A stretch of DNA of 64,000 nucleotides from Mycolicibacterium sp. CH28 (GTDB lineage Bacteria; Actinomycetota; Actinomycetes; Mycobacteriales; Mycobacteriaceae), in assembly GCF_004745805.1 (NCBI RefSeq), contig NZ_SRLQ01000022.1, positions 1-64,000 of the forward strand. Reading direction: 5' to 3'. The notes under the pieces are model-generated. The model was not told where the DNA came from and ran no database searches. It saw nothing but the letters and a program-made list of their open reading frames with translations. Positions 47,101 through 55,947 of the stretch are shown piece by piece (position 1 is the stretch's first letter; each line of letters starts with the position of its first letter). The translations under genes were made by a program, and so were the position numbers.

Positions 47101-47297
47101 GTGCCTCCGGCGCCACCGAACGCGAACAGTCCGCCCTGACGCCGGACGGGGCCACCGAATGGCGCCATACCGTGCAGCGGGCCGCCGCCGCGACCGCGGG
47201 GCCGCAATTCCTCGCCCGGGTCAACACCGGGTGTGCGCACTGTCCGATGCGGTCCGGCTGCCCGGCTCACACCGCCCCGCGAACGGAGCCGTCATGA
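44157..47297 (+). CDS. adnA: AdnA subunit of the AdnAB helicase-nuclease
   Basis: The protein of about 1046 aa has an N-terminal UvrD-like motor (Walker A GGPGTGKTS at about 32-40, LLLVDDAQHLDPQ as motif II) and a C-terminal RecB-type nuclease (GRVDRLERDAEGRLVIVDVKTGKSP) with a final Cys cluster (CAHCPMRSGC). AdnAB resects double-strand breaks in mycobacteria. Possible starts are ATG 44157, ATG 44166 and a TTG at 44136 that has the best ribosome site (AGGAG, 6 nt). The stop overlaps the adnB ATG. It is homologous to Rv3202c. Confidence 0.93.
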   Translation: MPFMTTPARVAPEAGPDDLLRPGLRGMVRIVGGPGTGKTSLLVAAAAAHIAAGTDPESVLLLTGSGRLATATRSKLTAELLAARSGEPCRAVVREPLVRSVHSYAFAVLRQAAARAGDPPPRLVTGAEQDGIIRELLAGDLDDGDTSASRWPEQLRPALTTAAFATELRDLLARCAERGVDPLQLQRIGRLAGRPEWTAAGRFAQQYEQVMLLRAAVGTAAPQATVPALGAAELVGAALEALAGDPELLAAERARVRLLLVDDAQHLDPQAARLVRVLAAGAELTLLAGDPHQAVFGFRGADPALLTATDAPAVALTRSHRCAPAVARAISGIARGLPGISGWRGFDGTGDYGSVSVRIAASAHAEAAVIADTLRRAHLVDGVPWSQLAVIVRSVSAAAALPRALAGAGVPVASAHLAGPVGEQPAARALLTVLAATAGGLDSEQAVELLTGPIGRVDPVSLRQLRRALRRGGSGDVGAQFVEVLTEGSAELPATLARPVNRVRAVLAAAARGQRRHRDPRYTLWQAWERSGLQRRWLSAAERGGTEGALADRNLGAVTALFDIADDYVSRTTGASLRGLLDHVAALQLSPTTADDRTTTDTVAVLSPHAALDRDWDVVVIAGVQDGLWPNTTPRGGVMGTQRLLDVLDGLGDDVSARAPLLAEERRLLIAAMGRARRRLLITAVDSDTGDDVALPSPFVAELAGYATTEDAADVATPVAAPPVLSPSAVVGRLRAVVCAPQGAVDEDERVTAARQLARLAADGVPGADPAQWYGMASLSTLEPLWSGEEHTVTLSPSTLQALSDCPLRWLAERHGGSDRRQLRSALGSVVHALIADTGAGQEQLVARLEKIWEAIPFDSPWYADNEFERHRSMLEAFVAWRSATRHELTEIGTEVEVDGVIAAPEDQLPGVRVRGRVDRLERDAEGRLVIVDVKTGKSPVTKDEAQRHAQLGLYQLAVGEGVLEDGDRSGGGRLVYIAKPSASGATEREQSALTPDGATEWRHTVQRAAAATAGPQFLARVNTGCAHCPMRSGCPAHTAPRTEPS

Positions 47298-50200
47298 CCT
47301 ACAGTCCAGCCGAACTCGCTGAGGCCCTTGGTCTTCCGAGTCCTACCGACGAGCAGACCGAGGTCATCTCCGCCGCGCCGGGCCCGCTGGTGGTCATCGC
47401 CGGCGCCGGTGCGGGCAAGACCGAGACCATGGCCGCGCGGGTGGTGTGGCTGGTGGCCAACGGTTTCGCAGATCCCGGGCAGGTGCTCGGTCTGACCTTC
47501 ACCCGCAAGGCCGCCGGGCAGCTGTTGCGCCGGGTGCGTTCGCGGCTGGCGCGGTTGGCCGGACATCTCGGCAGCCCGCAGCAGGGGGCGCCGACGGTGA
47601 GTACCTATCACGCGTTCGCCGGTACGTTGCTGCGTGAGTACGGGCCGCTGCTACCGGTGGAGCCCGACGCTCGGCTGCTGTCCGAAACGGAGCTGTGGCA
47701 GCTGGCTTTCGAGGTGGTCAGCGCCTACCCCGGACCGTTGCGTACCGAGAAGGACCCGGCCGGAGTCACCGCCATGGTGCTGCGGCTCTCCGGCGAGCTG
47801 GCCGAGCACCTGGTCGACACCGACGACCTGCTCGACACCCACCTCGAACTCGAGCGGCTCGTCCACCACCTGCCGGCCGGCCGCTATCAGCGCGACAGCG
47901 GACCCAGCCAGTGGCTGCTCAACATGCTGGCCACCCAGACCGAACGCACCGCCCTGGTACCGCTCATCGACGCGCTGCACCGGCGCATGCGCACCGACAA
48001 AGTGATGGACTTCGGCTCGCAGATGGCCGCGGCGGCGCGGCTGGCCGCATCCTGCCCACAGGTGGGGGAGCAGCTACGCGAGCGGTTCCGGGTGGTGCTG
48101 CTCGACGAGTACCAGGACACCGGCCACGCGCAGCGCATCGCGCTTTCCGCGCTGTTCGGTAGTGGCGCAGACGAGGGCCTGGCGCTCACGGCGGTGGGCG
48201 ATCCGATCCAGTCCATCTACGGCTGGCGCGGCGCGTCGGCTACCAATCTGCCGCGCTTCACCACCGACTTTCCGTGCGCCGACGGCTCCCCAGCGCCCAC
48301 CCTCGAACTGCGCACCAGCTGGCGCAACCCGCCGAGCACGCTGCACATCGCCAACGCGGTGTCGGCCGAAGCGCGCCGCAGATCGGTCGCGGTGCGGGCG
48401 CTGCGGTCCAGGCCGGGCGCCGAAGCCGGCACGGTGCGCTGCGCGCTGCTCACCGATGTTGCCGCCGAGCGCGAGTGGGTGGCCGGCCACATCGCCGACC
48501 GTTATGCCGATGCCGCGGCGGCCGGGACCCCGCCGCCGACGGCCGCGGTGCTGGTGCGCCGCAACGCCGACGCTGGGCCGATCGCCGAGGCGCTGAGCGC
48601 CCGCGGTGTGCCCGTCGAGGTGGTAGGCCTGGCCGGGCTGTTGTCGATCCCCGAAGTCGCCGATGTTGCGGCGATGGTGCGTCTGGTCGCCGACCCGGCC
48701 GCCGGCGCGGCGGCGATGCGGGTGCTGACCGGTCCGCGGTGGCGGCTGGGTGCCCGTGACCTCGCTGCGCTGTGGCGGCGGGCCACCGTACTCGACGGTG
48801 CGGGTTCGGCGGCGACCGTCGAGCAGATCGTCGCAGCTGTCGCCCCCGATGCCGACGCCGCAAGCCTGGCCGACGCGCTGGCCGACCCGGGGGCCGCGGA
48901 TGCGTACTCGGCAGAGGGCTATCGGCGAATCGGCGAGCTTGCCAACGAATTATCAAGGCTGAGAACACTATTGGGACATCCCGTGTCGGATCTGGTTAGT
49001 GAGGTGCGCTGGGTACTCGGCGTCGACGTGGAGGCCAGGGCCGCTCGCCCGGTCGCCGCGGGTTGGACTGGGGCCGAGCACCTGGACCGCTTCGCGGCCG
49101 TCGTGGCCGACTACGCCGCGCGCCCCGGCGCTAGCGTGGCGGGTCTGCTGGCCTACCTCGACGCCGCCCCCCGGGTGGAGAACGGGTTGGCGCCCGCCGA
49201 TGTCAGCGCGGCGACCGGCCGGGTTCAGGTGCTGACTGTGCACGCCGCCAAGGGCTTGGAGTGGCAGGTGGTGGCGGTGCCGCATCTGTCGGCCCGGGTG
49301 TTCCCGTCCACGGCATCCAAACGTACCTGGCTCACCGATCCGTCCGATCTGCCGCCGCTGTTGCGCGGCGACCGCGCCGCCGCCGGCCTGCACGGGGTTC
49401 CAGTGCTGGACACCTCGGCCGTGTCCGATCGAAAGGCGTTGTCCGACACCATTATGGCTCACCGAAACCAGCTGGAGCAGCGCCGCCTGGATGAGGAACG
49501 CCGGCTGCTTTACGTCGCGATCACGCGCGCCGAGGACACCTTGCTGCTGTCCGGCCACCACTGGGGGACCAGCGAGTCCAAGCCCCGTGGACCGTCGGAC
49601 TTCCTCTGCGAGATCAAGGACGTCATCGATGCCGCCGCCGAGGCTGGTGAACCCTGCGGTGAGGTGGAGCAGTGGGCTCCACCGCCAGTCGACGGCGAAC
49701 GAAACCCGTTGCGGGACAATGTCCACGAAGCGATCTGGCCCGCCGATCCGCTCGGCCGTGCCCGAGCCGACGTCGAACGGGGCGCCGCGCTCGTCGCCGC
49801 GGCGATGGCCGGCACGGGTCCAGACAGCAATGCCGATCCCGAGGGCTGGGCCGACGACGTCGACGCGCTGCTGGCCGAACGGTCCCGCTCCGCCACACCG
49901 CCGACGGTCGCCAAGCCGGCCCAGCTGTCGGTCAGTGCACTGGTCGAACTGGACCGCGACCCGGCGGCACTACGGCGGCTGAGCCGTCGGTTGCCGTCGC
50001 GGCCCGACCCGCACGCCTTGTTGGGCACCGCCTTTCACGAGTGGGTGCAGCGGTTCTACGGCGCCGAGCGGCTGTTCGACCTGGATGATCTGCCAGGGGC
50101 GGTCGACGGTGCGCCCGTCGAGACTGAGGAGCTGGTCGGGTTGCAGGCGGCGTTCACCGCGTCCCCGTGGGCGACCCGCACCCCGGTGGACGTGGAGGTC

Positions 50201-50521
50201 CCCTTCGAGATGGCGATCGGCGACACCGTGGTGCGGGGCCGCATCGACGCCGTATTCGCCGACCCGGACGGCGGCATGACCGTCGTCGACTGGAAGACCG
50301 GCGAACCCCCGGCCGACGCCGACGCCCGCCGGCACGCCGCCGTCCAGCTCGGTGTGTACCGGCTGGCCTGGGCCGCATTGCGCGGTTGCCCGGAGACCTC
50401 GGTGCGCGCTGCGTTCCACTATGTGCGGGCCGGGGCCACCGTGATGCCGGAAAGTCTGCCAGGCCCAGACGAATTGGTGGCCCTGCTGGCCGAGGCTAGT
50501 AGCGGGGAGCGTTGCGCCTGA
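47294..50521 (+). CDS. adnB: AdnB subunit of the AdnAB helicase-nuclease
   Basis: The 1075-aa protein is the leading motor and second nuclease of AdnAB. It has Walker A AGAGAGKTE (about 36-44), motif II LLDEYQDTGHAQR, TAVGDPIQSIYGWRGA, the motif V-like LTVHAAKGLEWQVV and LLYVAITRAEDTLL, and a C-terminal nuclease (GRIDAVFADPDGGMTVVDWKTGEP). The ATG overlaps the adnA stop (ATGA). It is homologous to Rv3201c. Confidence 0.95.
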   Translation: MTYSPAELAEALGLPSPTDEQTEVISAAPGPLVVIAGAGAGKTETMAARVVWLVANGFADPGQVLGLTFTRKAAGQLLRRVRSRLARLAGHLGSPQQGAPTVSTYHAFAGTLLREYGPLLPVEPDARLLSETELWQLAFEVVSAYPGPLRTEKDPAGVTAMVLRLSGELAEHLVDTDDLLDTHLELERLVHHLPAGRYQRDSGPSQWLLNMLATQTERTALVPLIDALHRRMRTDKVMDFGSQMAAAARLAASCPQVGEQLRERFRVVLLDEYQDTGHAQRIALSALFGSGADEGLALTAVGDPIQSIYGWRGASATNLPRFTTDFPCADGSPAPTLELRTSWRNPPSTLHIANAVSAEARRRSVAVRALRSRPGAEAGTVRCALLTDVAAEREWVAGHIADRYADAAAAGTPPPTAAVLVRRNADAGPIAEALSARGVPVEVVGLAGLLSIPEVADVAAMVRLVADPAAGAAAMRVLTGPRWRLGARDLAALWRRATVLDGAGSAATVEQIVAAVAPDADAASLADALADPGAADAYSAEGYRRIGELANELSRLRTLLGHPVSDLVSEVRWVLGVDVEARAARPVAAGWTGAEHLDRFAAVVADYAARPGASVAGLLAYLDAAPRVENGLAPADVSAATGRVQVLTVHAAKGLEWQVVAVPHLSARVFPSTASKRTWLTDPSDLPPLLRGDRAAAGLHGVPVLDTSAVSDRKALSDTIMAHRNQLEQRRLDEERRLLYVAITRAEDTLLLSGHHWGTSESKPRGPSDFLCEIKDVIDAAAEAGEPCGEVEQWAPPPVDGERNPLRDNVHEAIWPADPLGRARADVERGAALVAAAMAGTGPDSNADPEGWADDVDALLAERSRSATPPTVAKPAQLSVSALVELDRDPAALRRLSRRLPSRPDPHALLGTAFHEWVQRFYGAERLFDLDDLPGAVDGAPVETEELVGLQAAFTASPWATRTPVDVEVPFEMAIGDTVVRGRIDAVFADPDGGMTVVDWKTGEPPADADARRHAAVQLGVYRLAWAALRGCPETSVRAAFHYVRAGATVMPESLPGPDELVALLAEASSGERCA

Positions 50522-50900
50522 TGGCCACCGCCTGGGTGATCATCGGCAACTGCAGCGGCAAACGGGCCAGCGCGGCCAGCTTCATCGGCCACGGCTTGTC
50601 CCACCACAGCCGCACCATGTTGACGTTTGCCGGGAACACCGACAAGAACAGCGCGATCGCGAACAGCGCGCCGGCGCGCCGGGTCCGCGGCACCAGCAGC
50701 ATGGTGCCGATGCCTACCTCGGCCACGCCGGAGGCGTAGGTGTAGAACCGCGGATTGCCCGGCAGTTCGGCGGGCACGATGGTGTCGAACGGCTTTGGAG
50801 CCGCGAAGTGCCCGATACCGATACCGATCAGCATCGCGGCGGTCCGGTAGGCGGGCAGTTGGCTGGGGGTGCGTGCGGGTTCGGTTGGCGTCGTCGGCAT
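50496..50900 (-). CDS. DoxX-like small membrane protein
   Basis: The 134-aa protein has about four hydrophobic segments (TAAMLIGIGIGHFAAP, YASGVAEVGIGTMLLV, GALFAIALFLSVFPANVNMV, LPLQLPMITQAVAI). The pattern fits DoxX/DoxD-like membrane proteins, sometimes tied to redox homeostasis; the function here is unknown. Its 3' end overlaps the adnB 3' end by 26 nt in convergent orientation. Confidence 0.78.
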   Translation of the reverse strand: MPTTPTEPARTPSQLPAYRTAAMLIGIGIGHFAAPKPFDTIVPAELPGNPRFYTYASGVAEVGIGTMLLVPRTRRAGALFAIALFLSVFPANVNMVRLWWDKPWPMKLAALARLPLQLPMITQAVAIRRNAPRY

Positions 50901-50963
50901 GGGTACATAATGCTCGTGTGGTGGCACCTCAGGTGAGGCAGTTGGGCACGATGACGGAGTCGC

Positions 50964-52037
50964 GTGGCCAAGGGTAGGTTGCGGCGCAGGCTCGAGGCGA
51001 TCGACGAGAACCTCGCCGCCAAGCCGGACAGCGCACTCGTCGACTACCTGCACATTCCGGAGAAGTTCGTCAGCCCCGGCCGCCGTATCGCACGCCGGCT
51101 GCTGTATGCCATGACGGCGCTGTTTGCGGCGGTTTTCATCGTCTATCTGGACCGCGGCGGCTACCGCGACGTGCGGGAGGGGCCGCTGACCTTCCTAGAT
51201 TGCCTGTACTACGCCACGGTGTCACTGTCGACCACCGGCTACGGCGACATCACCCCGTTCACCGAGCGGGCGCGCCTGGTGAACGTCCTGGTCATCACCC
51301 CACTTCGGGTGGCGTTCCTGATCGTGTTGGTCGGCACCACAGTCGAAACCCTGACCACGGCGTCGCGGCAGGCTCTCAAGATCCAGCGTTGGAGGAACAG
51401 CGTGCGCAACCACACCGTCGTCATCGGCTACGGGACGAAGGGCAGGACGGCGGTGGCCGCGATGATCGGTGATGGTGTCGCGCCCGCCGACATCGTCGTC
51501 GTCGACACCGACCAGGCCTCCTTGGACCGGGCCAACGCCGCCGGCCTGGTCACCGTGCGCGGTGACGCCAACAAATCTGACGTGCTGCGATTGGCCGGAG
51601 CCCAACACGCCACGTCGATCATCGTGGCCACCAACAGCGACCCGACCGCGGTGCTGGTCACCCTGACCGCACGCGAGCTGTCCCCGAAGGCCAAGATCAT
51701 CGCCTCGGTCCGGGAGGCCGAGAACCAGCATCTGTTGCGTCAATCCGGCGCGGACTCGGTGGTGGTGTCCTCGGAGACCGCCGGCCGGCTGCTGGGCATC
51801 GCGACCAGCACACCGAGCGTCGTGGAGATGATCGAAGACCTGCTGACCCCGGATGCCGGCTTCGCGATCGCCGAGCGGGAGGTCGAACAGAAGGAGGTCG
51901 GCGGATCGCCGCGGCACCTGCCCGATCTTGTACTCGGCGTGGTGCGTGGCGGGAAGCTGCTGCGGGTGGACGATCCGGATGCCGACGCACTGGAGTCCAC
52001 CGACCGGCTGCTGTACGTGCGCAGCGTCGGGGAGTGA
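50964..52037 (+). CDS. Two-helix potassium channel with RCK (TrkA_N) domain
   Basis: The 357-aa protein has an N-terminal cytoplasmic region, TM1 (LLYAMTALFAAVFIVYL), the selectivity filter TTGYGD (about residues 91-96), TM2 (LVITPLRVAFLIVLVGTTV) and a Rossmann-type RCK domain (HTVVIGYGTKGRTAVAAM, DTDQASLDRAN) with a C-terminal TrkA_C-like part. It is a K+-selective channel of MthK/Kch type, homologous to Rv3200c. The GTG start has GGAG upstream. The stop overlaps nudC (GTGA). Confidence 0.93.
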   Translation: MAKGRLRRRLEAIDENLAAKPDSALVDYLHIPEKFVSPGRRIARRLLYAMTALFAAVFIVYLDRGGYRDVREGPLTFLDCLYYATVSLSTTGYGDITPFTERARLVNVLVITPLRVAFLIVLVGTTVETLTTASRQALKIQRWRNSVRNHTVVIGYGTKGRTAVAAMIGDGVAPADIVVVDTDQASLDRANAAGLVTVRGDANKSDVLRLAGAQHATSIIVATNSDPTAVLVTLTARELSPKAKIIASVREAENQHLLRQSGADSVVVSSETAGRLLGIATSTPSVVEMIEDLLTPDAGFAIAEREVEQKEVGGSPRHLPDLVLGVVRGGKLLRVDDPDADALESTDRLLYVRSVGE

Positions 52038-52957
52038 GCGTGGCCTTCCGACTGCGCAACGTTCCGCTGCTCTCGCGGGTGGGCGCTGACCGCGCCGACC
52101 ACCTGCGCACCGATATCGATGCCGCGATCGCAGGCTGGGCCGATGCCGCTCTGTTGCGCGTCGACCAGCGCAACCAGGTGATGATCGCCGACGGCCGGGT
52201 CGTGCTCGGCGCCGCGGCGGCACTCGCCGACAAGCCGCCCGCCGACGCCGTGTTCCTGGGCCGGCTGCCCGACGGGCGGCACGTGTGGGCGGCCCGCGCC
52301 GCGCTGGAGGCGCCGCACGGCGATGACGGCGAGGTGTCGGATCTGCGCCGCGGCGGCCAGCTGTTCGACGACGCCAGTGCCCAGCTGGTGGCCTCGGCGC
52401 TGGCGCTACTGAACTGGCACGAGAATGCGCGCTACAGCGCGGTGGACGGCTCCCCGACAAAGGCGATCAAGGCCGGTTGGTCGCGGGTCAATCCGCTCAC
52501 CGGTCACGAGGAGTTTCCCCGCATCGATCCGGCGATCATTGTCTTGATTCACGACGGCCATGACCGGGCGGTGCTGGCCCGCCAGACCAACTGGCCACAG
52601 CGGCTGTTCTCGTTGCTCGCCGGGTTCGTCGAAGCGGGCGAGTCGTTCGAGACCTGTGTGGTGCGCGAGGTCGCCGAGGAGGTCGGCCTGGCGGTCACCG
52701 ACGTCGAGTATCTGGGCAGCCAGCCGTGGCCGTTCCCGCGTTCGCTGATGGTGGGCTTCCACGCGATCGGCGACCCCGAGCAGGAGTTCACCTTCCACGA
52801 CGGGGAAATCGCCGAGGCGGCGTGGTTCACCCGCGCCGAGGTGCGTGAGGCGCTCGAACAGGGTGACTGGAACAGCAATTCGTCCTCGAAGCTGCTGCTG
52901 CCCGGGTCGATCTCGATTGCCCGGGAGATCATCGAGTCGTGGGCTGCGCAGGACTGA
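52034..52957 (+). CDS. nudC: NAD(H) pyrophosphatase/decapping enzyme NudC
   Basis: The 307-aa Nudix hydrolase cleaves NADH and removes NAD caps from RNA. The Nudix box GFVEAGESFETCVVREVAEEVG (about residues 198-219) and the downstream SQPWPFPRSLM signature identify it. The zinc-ribbon cysteines of E. coli NudC are missing from the SAVDGSPTKAIKAGWSR region, as I recall also for M. tuberculosis. The GTG overlaps the channel gene stop. It is homologous to Rv3199c. Confidence 0.93.
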   Translation: MSVAFRLRNVPLLSRVGADRADHLRTDIDAAIAGWADAALLRVDQRNQVMIADGRVVLGAAAALADKPPADAVFLGRLPDGRHVWAARAALEAPHGDDGEVSDLRRGGQLFDDASAQLVASALALLNWHENARYSAVDGSPTKAIKAGWSRVNPLTGHEEFPRIDPAIIVLIHDGHDRAVLARQTNWPQRLFSLLAGFVEAGESFETCVVREVAEEVGLAVTDVEYLGSQPWPFPRSLMVGFHAIGDPEQEFTFHDGEIAEAAWFTRAEVREALEQGDWNSNSSSKLLLPGSISIAREIIESWAAQD

Positions 52958-53209
52958 CTACGACGCCAGCTTGGCCTTGACGTCGCGGATGCTGGGGTTG
53001 GTCAGCGCGCTGCCGTCAGCAAATTTGAGCGTCGGCACCGTCTGATTGCCCCCGTTGACCGACATCACGAACTGGGCGGCGGCCGGGTCATGCTCGATGT
53101 CGACCTCGGTGAAGGCAATACCCGCCGATTTCAGCGCTGTCTTGAGCCGCTGGCAGTAGCCGCACCACACGGTCGTGTACATCGTGAGCTGGGAGTCACT
53201 GGCACTCAT
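52958..53209 (-). CDS. mrx1: Mycoredoxin-1
   Basis: The 83-aa glutaredoxin-like protein with active site C16-G-Y-C19 reduces mycothiol mixed disulfides. The cis-Pro segment QTVPTLKF and the NPSIRDVKAKL end fit the family. It ends directly against the nudC stop in convergent orientation. It is divergent from uvrD2. It is homologous to Rv3198A. Confidence 0.95.
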   Translation of the reverse strand: MSASDSQLTMYTTVWCGYCQRLKTALKSAGIAFTEVDIEHDPAAAQFVMSVNGGNQTVPTLKFADGSALTNPSIRDVKAKLAS

Positions 53210-53301
53210 AAGTGCTTCAACCTATCCGAGCCCCCGGGCATGCCCGCAACCGGCGCGGCGCTCACCGGGAAATGTCGGCGCACCCTGACAAGATGGACGC
53301 C

Positions 53302-55401
53302 ATGCCGGTGACCGTGGACCATCTGACCGGTCTCGACGAGGAACAGCGCGAAGCCGTGCTGGCCGCCCGCGGGCCGCTGTGTGTGCTCGCCGGCGCCGGC
53401 ACCGGCAAGACCCGCACCATCACCCACCGCATCGGTCATCTGGTGGCCAACGGTCACGTCTCCGCCGGCCAGGTGCTGGCGGTGACGTTCACGTCCCGCG
53501 CGGCCGGCGAGATGCGCGCCCGGCTGCGCGCCATGGACGCCGCCGGCGGTTCGGGCGCACCGGTCGCCGCGGTACAGGCGCTGACGTTCCACGCCGCGGC
53601 CCGCCGGCAGCTGCAGTACTTCTGGCCGCGCGTCGTCGGGGACACCGGCTGGCAGTTGATGGACTCCAAGTTCGCCGTCGTCGCCCAGGCCGCCAACCGA
53701 TCGCGGCTACAGGTCAGCACCGACAACGTTCGCGACCTCGCCGGTGAGATCGAATGGGCCAAGGCATCGTTGATCAGCCCCGAGGGCTACGCCACGGCGG
53801 TGGCCAAACAATCCCGCGACATCCCGTTGGAAGCCGAGAAGGTGGCCGCGGTCTACGCCGCCTACGAAGCACTCAAGGCCAACCGCGACGGGGTAGCGAT
53901 GCTGGACTTCGACGACCTGCTGCTGCACACCGCGGCGGCGATCGAGAACGACTCGGCGGTCGCCGCGGAGTTCCGCGACCGGTACCGCTGCTTCGTCGTC
54001 GACGAATACCAGGACGTCACGCCGCTGCAGCAGCGAGTGCTCGGCGCCTGGCTCGGTGACCGGGACGACCTGACGGTTGTCGGCGATGCCAACCAGACCA
54101 TCTACTCGTTCACCGGGGCCTCGCCGCGCTATCTGCTCGACTTCTCCCGGCGGTTCCCCGATGCGACGGTGGTTCGGCTCGAACGCGACTACCGCTCCAC
54201 GCCGCAGGTGGTGTCGCTGGCCAACCGGGTGATCGCCGCAGCTCGTGGCCGGGTGGCCGGCAGCAAGTTGCACCTGGTCGGCCAGCGCGAGCCCGGCCCG
54301 GCTCCGACCTTCCGCGAACACCCCGACGAGGTCGCCGAGGCGACCGCGGTGGCCCGCTCGATCAAGCAGCTCGTCGAATCCGGCACCGCCCCAGCCGAAA
54401 TCGCGGTCCTCTACCGCATCAACGCCCAGTCCGAGGTGTATGAAGAGGCGCTCACCGAGGCCGGCGTCCCGTTCCAGGTGCGCGGCGGTGAGGGGTTCTT
54501 CAGCCGCCAGGAGATCCGCCAGGCCCTGCTGGCGCTACAGCGCACAGCCGAGCGAGAGGCGCAGGATGACCTGCCGGCAGTGGTGCGCGCGGTCCTGGAA
54601 CCGCTTGGTCTGACCGCCGAACCGCCGGCCGGCACCAAGGCCAGGGAACGCTGGGAAGCGTTGGCCGCCTTGGCCGAGCTGGTCGACGACGAGGTCACCG
54701 CCCGCCCTGATCTGGACCTGCCCACGCTCATGGTCGAACTGCGGGCCCGCGCCGACGCCCGCCACCCACCGACGGTGCAGGGTGTGACGTTGGCGTCGCT
54801 GCACGCGGCCAAGGGCCTGGAGTGGGACGCGGTGTTCCTGGTCGGGTTGGCCGACGGCACGCTGCCGATCTCGCATGCGCTGGCGCACGGTCCCGACAGT
54901 GAGGCGGTGGAAGAGGAGAGGCGGCTTCTCTACGTCGGAATCACCAGGGCCAGAGTGTATCTGGAGCTCAGCTGGGCGCTGGCCCGCACGCCCGGCGGCC
55001 GGCAGGGGCGGCGTCCGTCGCGGTTCCTCAACGGCATCGCACCGCAGACCCAGGCCGATCCGTCGCCGAACAAACCACGCCGACAGAAGGGTGCCACCCC
55101 GCGCTGCCGGGTCTGCAATACGGTGCTCACCACCCCGGCCTCAATCATGCTGCGCCGCTGTGAAACCTGTTCGGTCGATATCGACGACGAGCTGTTGAGC
55201 CAGCTCAAGGACTGGCGGCTGCGCACTGCCAAGGAACTCAAAGTCCCGGCCTATGTGGTGTTCACCGACAACACGCTGATCGCGATCGCCGAGGCATTGC
55301 CTACCGACAATGCCGCCCTGGTCTCCATCCCGGGTATCGGGGCCCGCAAGCTCGAGCAGTTCGGCCCAGACGTGCTGGACCTGGTGCGCGCCCGCCAGTG
55401 A
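53302..55401 (+). CDS. uvrD2: ATP-dependent DNA helicase UvrD2
   Basis: The 699-aa SF1 helicase has Walker A AGAGTGKTRT (about 30-39), CFVVDEYQDVTPLQQ, VVGDANQTIYSFTGA, LASLHAAKGLEWDAV and LYVGITRARVYL. A tetracysteine zinc motif follows (CRVC...CETC, about residues 605-630), then a C-terminal HRDC domain (IPGIGARKLEQFG). The ATG at 53302 gives a length close to Rv3198c; ATGs at 53272 and 53293 are also in frame. Confidence 0.95.
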   Translation: MPVTVDHLTGLDEEQREAVLAARGPLCVLAGAGTGKTRTITHRIGHLVANGHVSAGQVLAVTFTSRAAGEMRARLRAMDAAGGSGAPVAAVQALTFHAAARRQLQYFWPRVVGDTGWQLMDSKFAVVAQAANRSRLQVSTDNVRDLAGEIEWAKASLISPEGYATAVAKQSRDIPLEAEKVAAVYAAYEALKANRDGVAMLDFDDLLLHTAAAIENDSAVAAEFRDRYRCFVVDEYQDVTPLQQRVLGAWLGDRDDLTVVGDANQTIYSFTGASPRYLLDFSRRFPDATVVRLERDYRSTPQVVSLANRVIAAARGRVAGSKLHLVGQREPGPAPTFREHPDEVAEATAVARSIKQLVESGTAPAEIAVLYRINAQSEVYEEALTEAGVPFQVRGGEGFFSRQEIRQALLALQRTAEREAQDDLPAVVRAVLEPLGLTAEPPAGTKARERWEALAALAELVDDEVTARPDLDLPTLMVELRARADARHPPTVQGVTLASLHAAKGLEWDAVFLVGLADGTLPISHALAHGPDSEAVEEERRLLYVGITRARVYLELSWALARTPGGRQGRRPSRFLNGIAPQTQADPSPNKPRRQKGATPRCRVCNTVLTTPASIMLRRCETCSVDIDDELLSQLKDWRLRTAKELKVPAYVVFTDNTLIAIAEALPTDNAALVSIPGIGARKLEQFGPDVLDLVRARQ

Positions 55402-55415
55402 CGCGGTCGATCAGG

Positions 55416-55847
55416 TCACGGGTTACCGGGGCCGTAGTTCACGGTCCTGGTGGTCGAGTTGGTCCCGTTGAGCGCCGTTCCGGGAGTGCCTCCGCCGGTG
55501 TAGCTACTGACGTCGCCGACACCGGCGCTCGCCGTACCGCCCGAGCCGTTGACGGTGGCGCCGCCGGTGTAGCTTGACGGCCCGCCGACGCCGACCGAGG
55601 CGCCTGCGCAGTTCTCGGTGGTGAGGCCGCCGGTATATGGCGACGGTCCGCCACACAAATTGTTGGACGTCGAGCCGCCCGTGTAGCTGGACGCGTCGCC
55701 GACACCGGCGGATGGCCCGAAGCCGGCGCCCGTCACCGCTCCTGATTCGCCGTCGGCCGCGGCCAACGCGACAGGGAAACCGCCCAATGAGATCACCGCG
55801 GACGCAGTGGTCAGCTCGATCGCCGAGATAATTCGCCGTTTGTTCAT
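55416..55847 (-). CDS. Secreted Gly/Ser/Thr-rich protein with SxYTGG repeats
   Basis: The 143-aa protein has a signal peptide (basic NKRR start, hydrophobic core, ALAAADG cleavage region near residue 30). The mature part contains four S(S/P)YTGG motifs separated by 17-25 residues, with the phrase (S)AGVGD/GVGGP before most of them, and two Cys. No known domain is recognised. GGAGGGTG about 8 nt before the ATG at 55847 supports the start. It sits in a non-core insert between uvrD2 and whiB7. Confidence 0.75.
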   Translation of the reverse strand: MNKRRIISAIELTTASAVISLGGFPVALAAADGESGAVTGAGFGPSAGVGDASSYTGGSTSNNLCGGPSPYTGGLTTENCAGASVGVGGPSSYTGGATVNGSGGTASAGVGDVSSYTGGGTPGTALNGTNSTTRTVNYGPGNP

Positions 55848-55947
55848 TTTGAAGCACCCTCCCGTTGGCATTTTAGATGCCATTTCGTGGTATGGGCGCG
55901 AGGCTACGCTTACGTGACGGCGATGCGAGTGCGAATGAGCTGCTAGC

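Noticed and set aside
52430..52530. NudC as a degraded gene because the zinc cysteines are missing
   Set aside because: The Nudix box and downstream signature are intact, and the same Cys loss is, from memory, shared by the M. tuberculosis enzyme, so it is a lineage feature and not decay.
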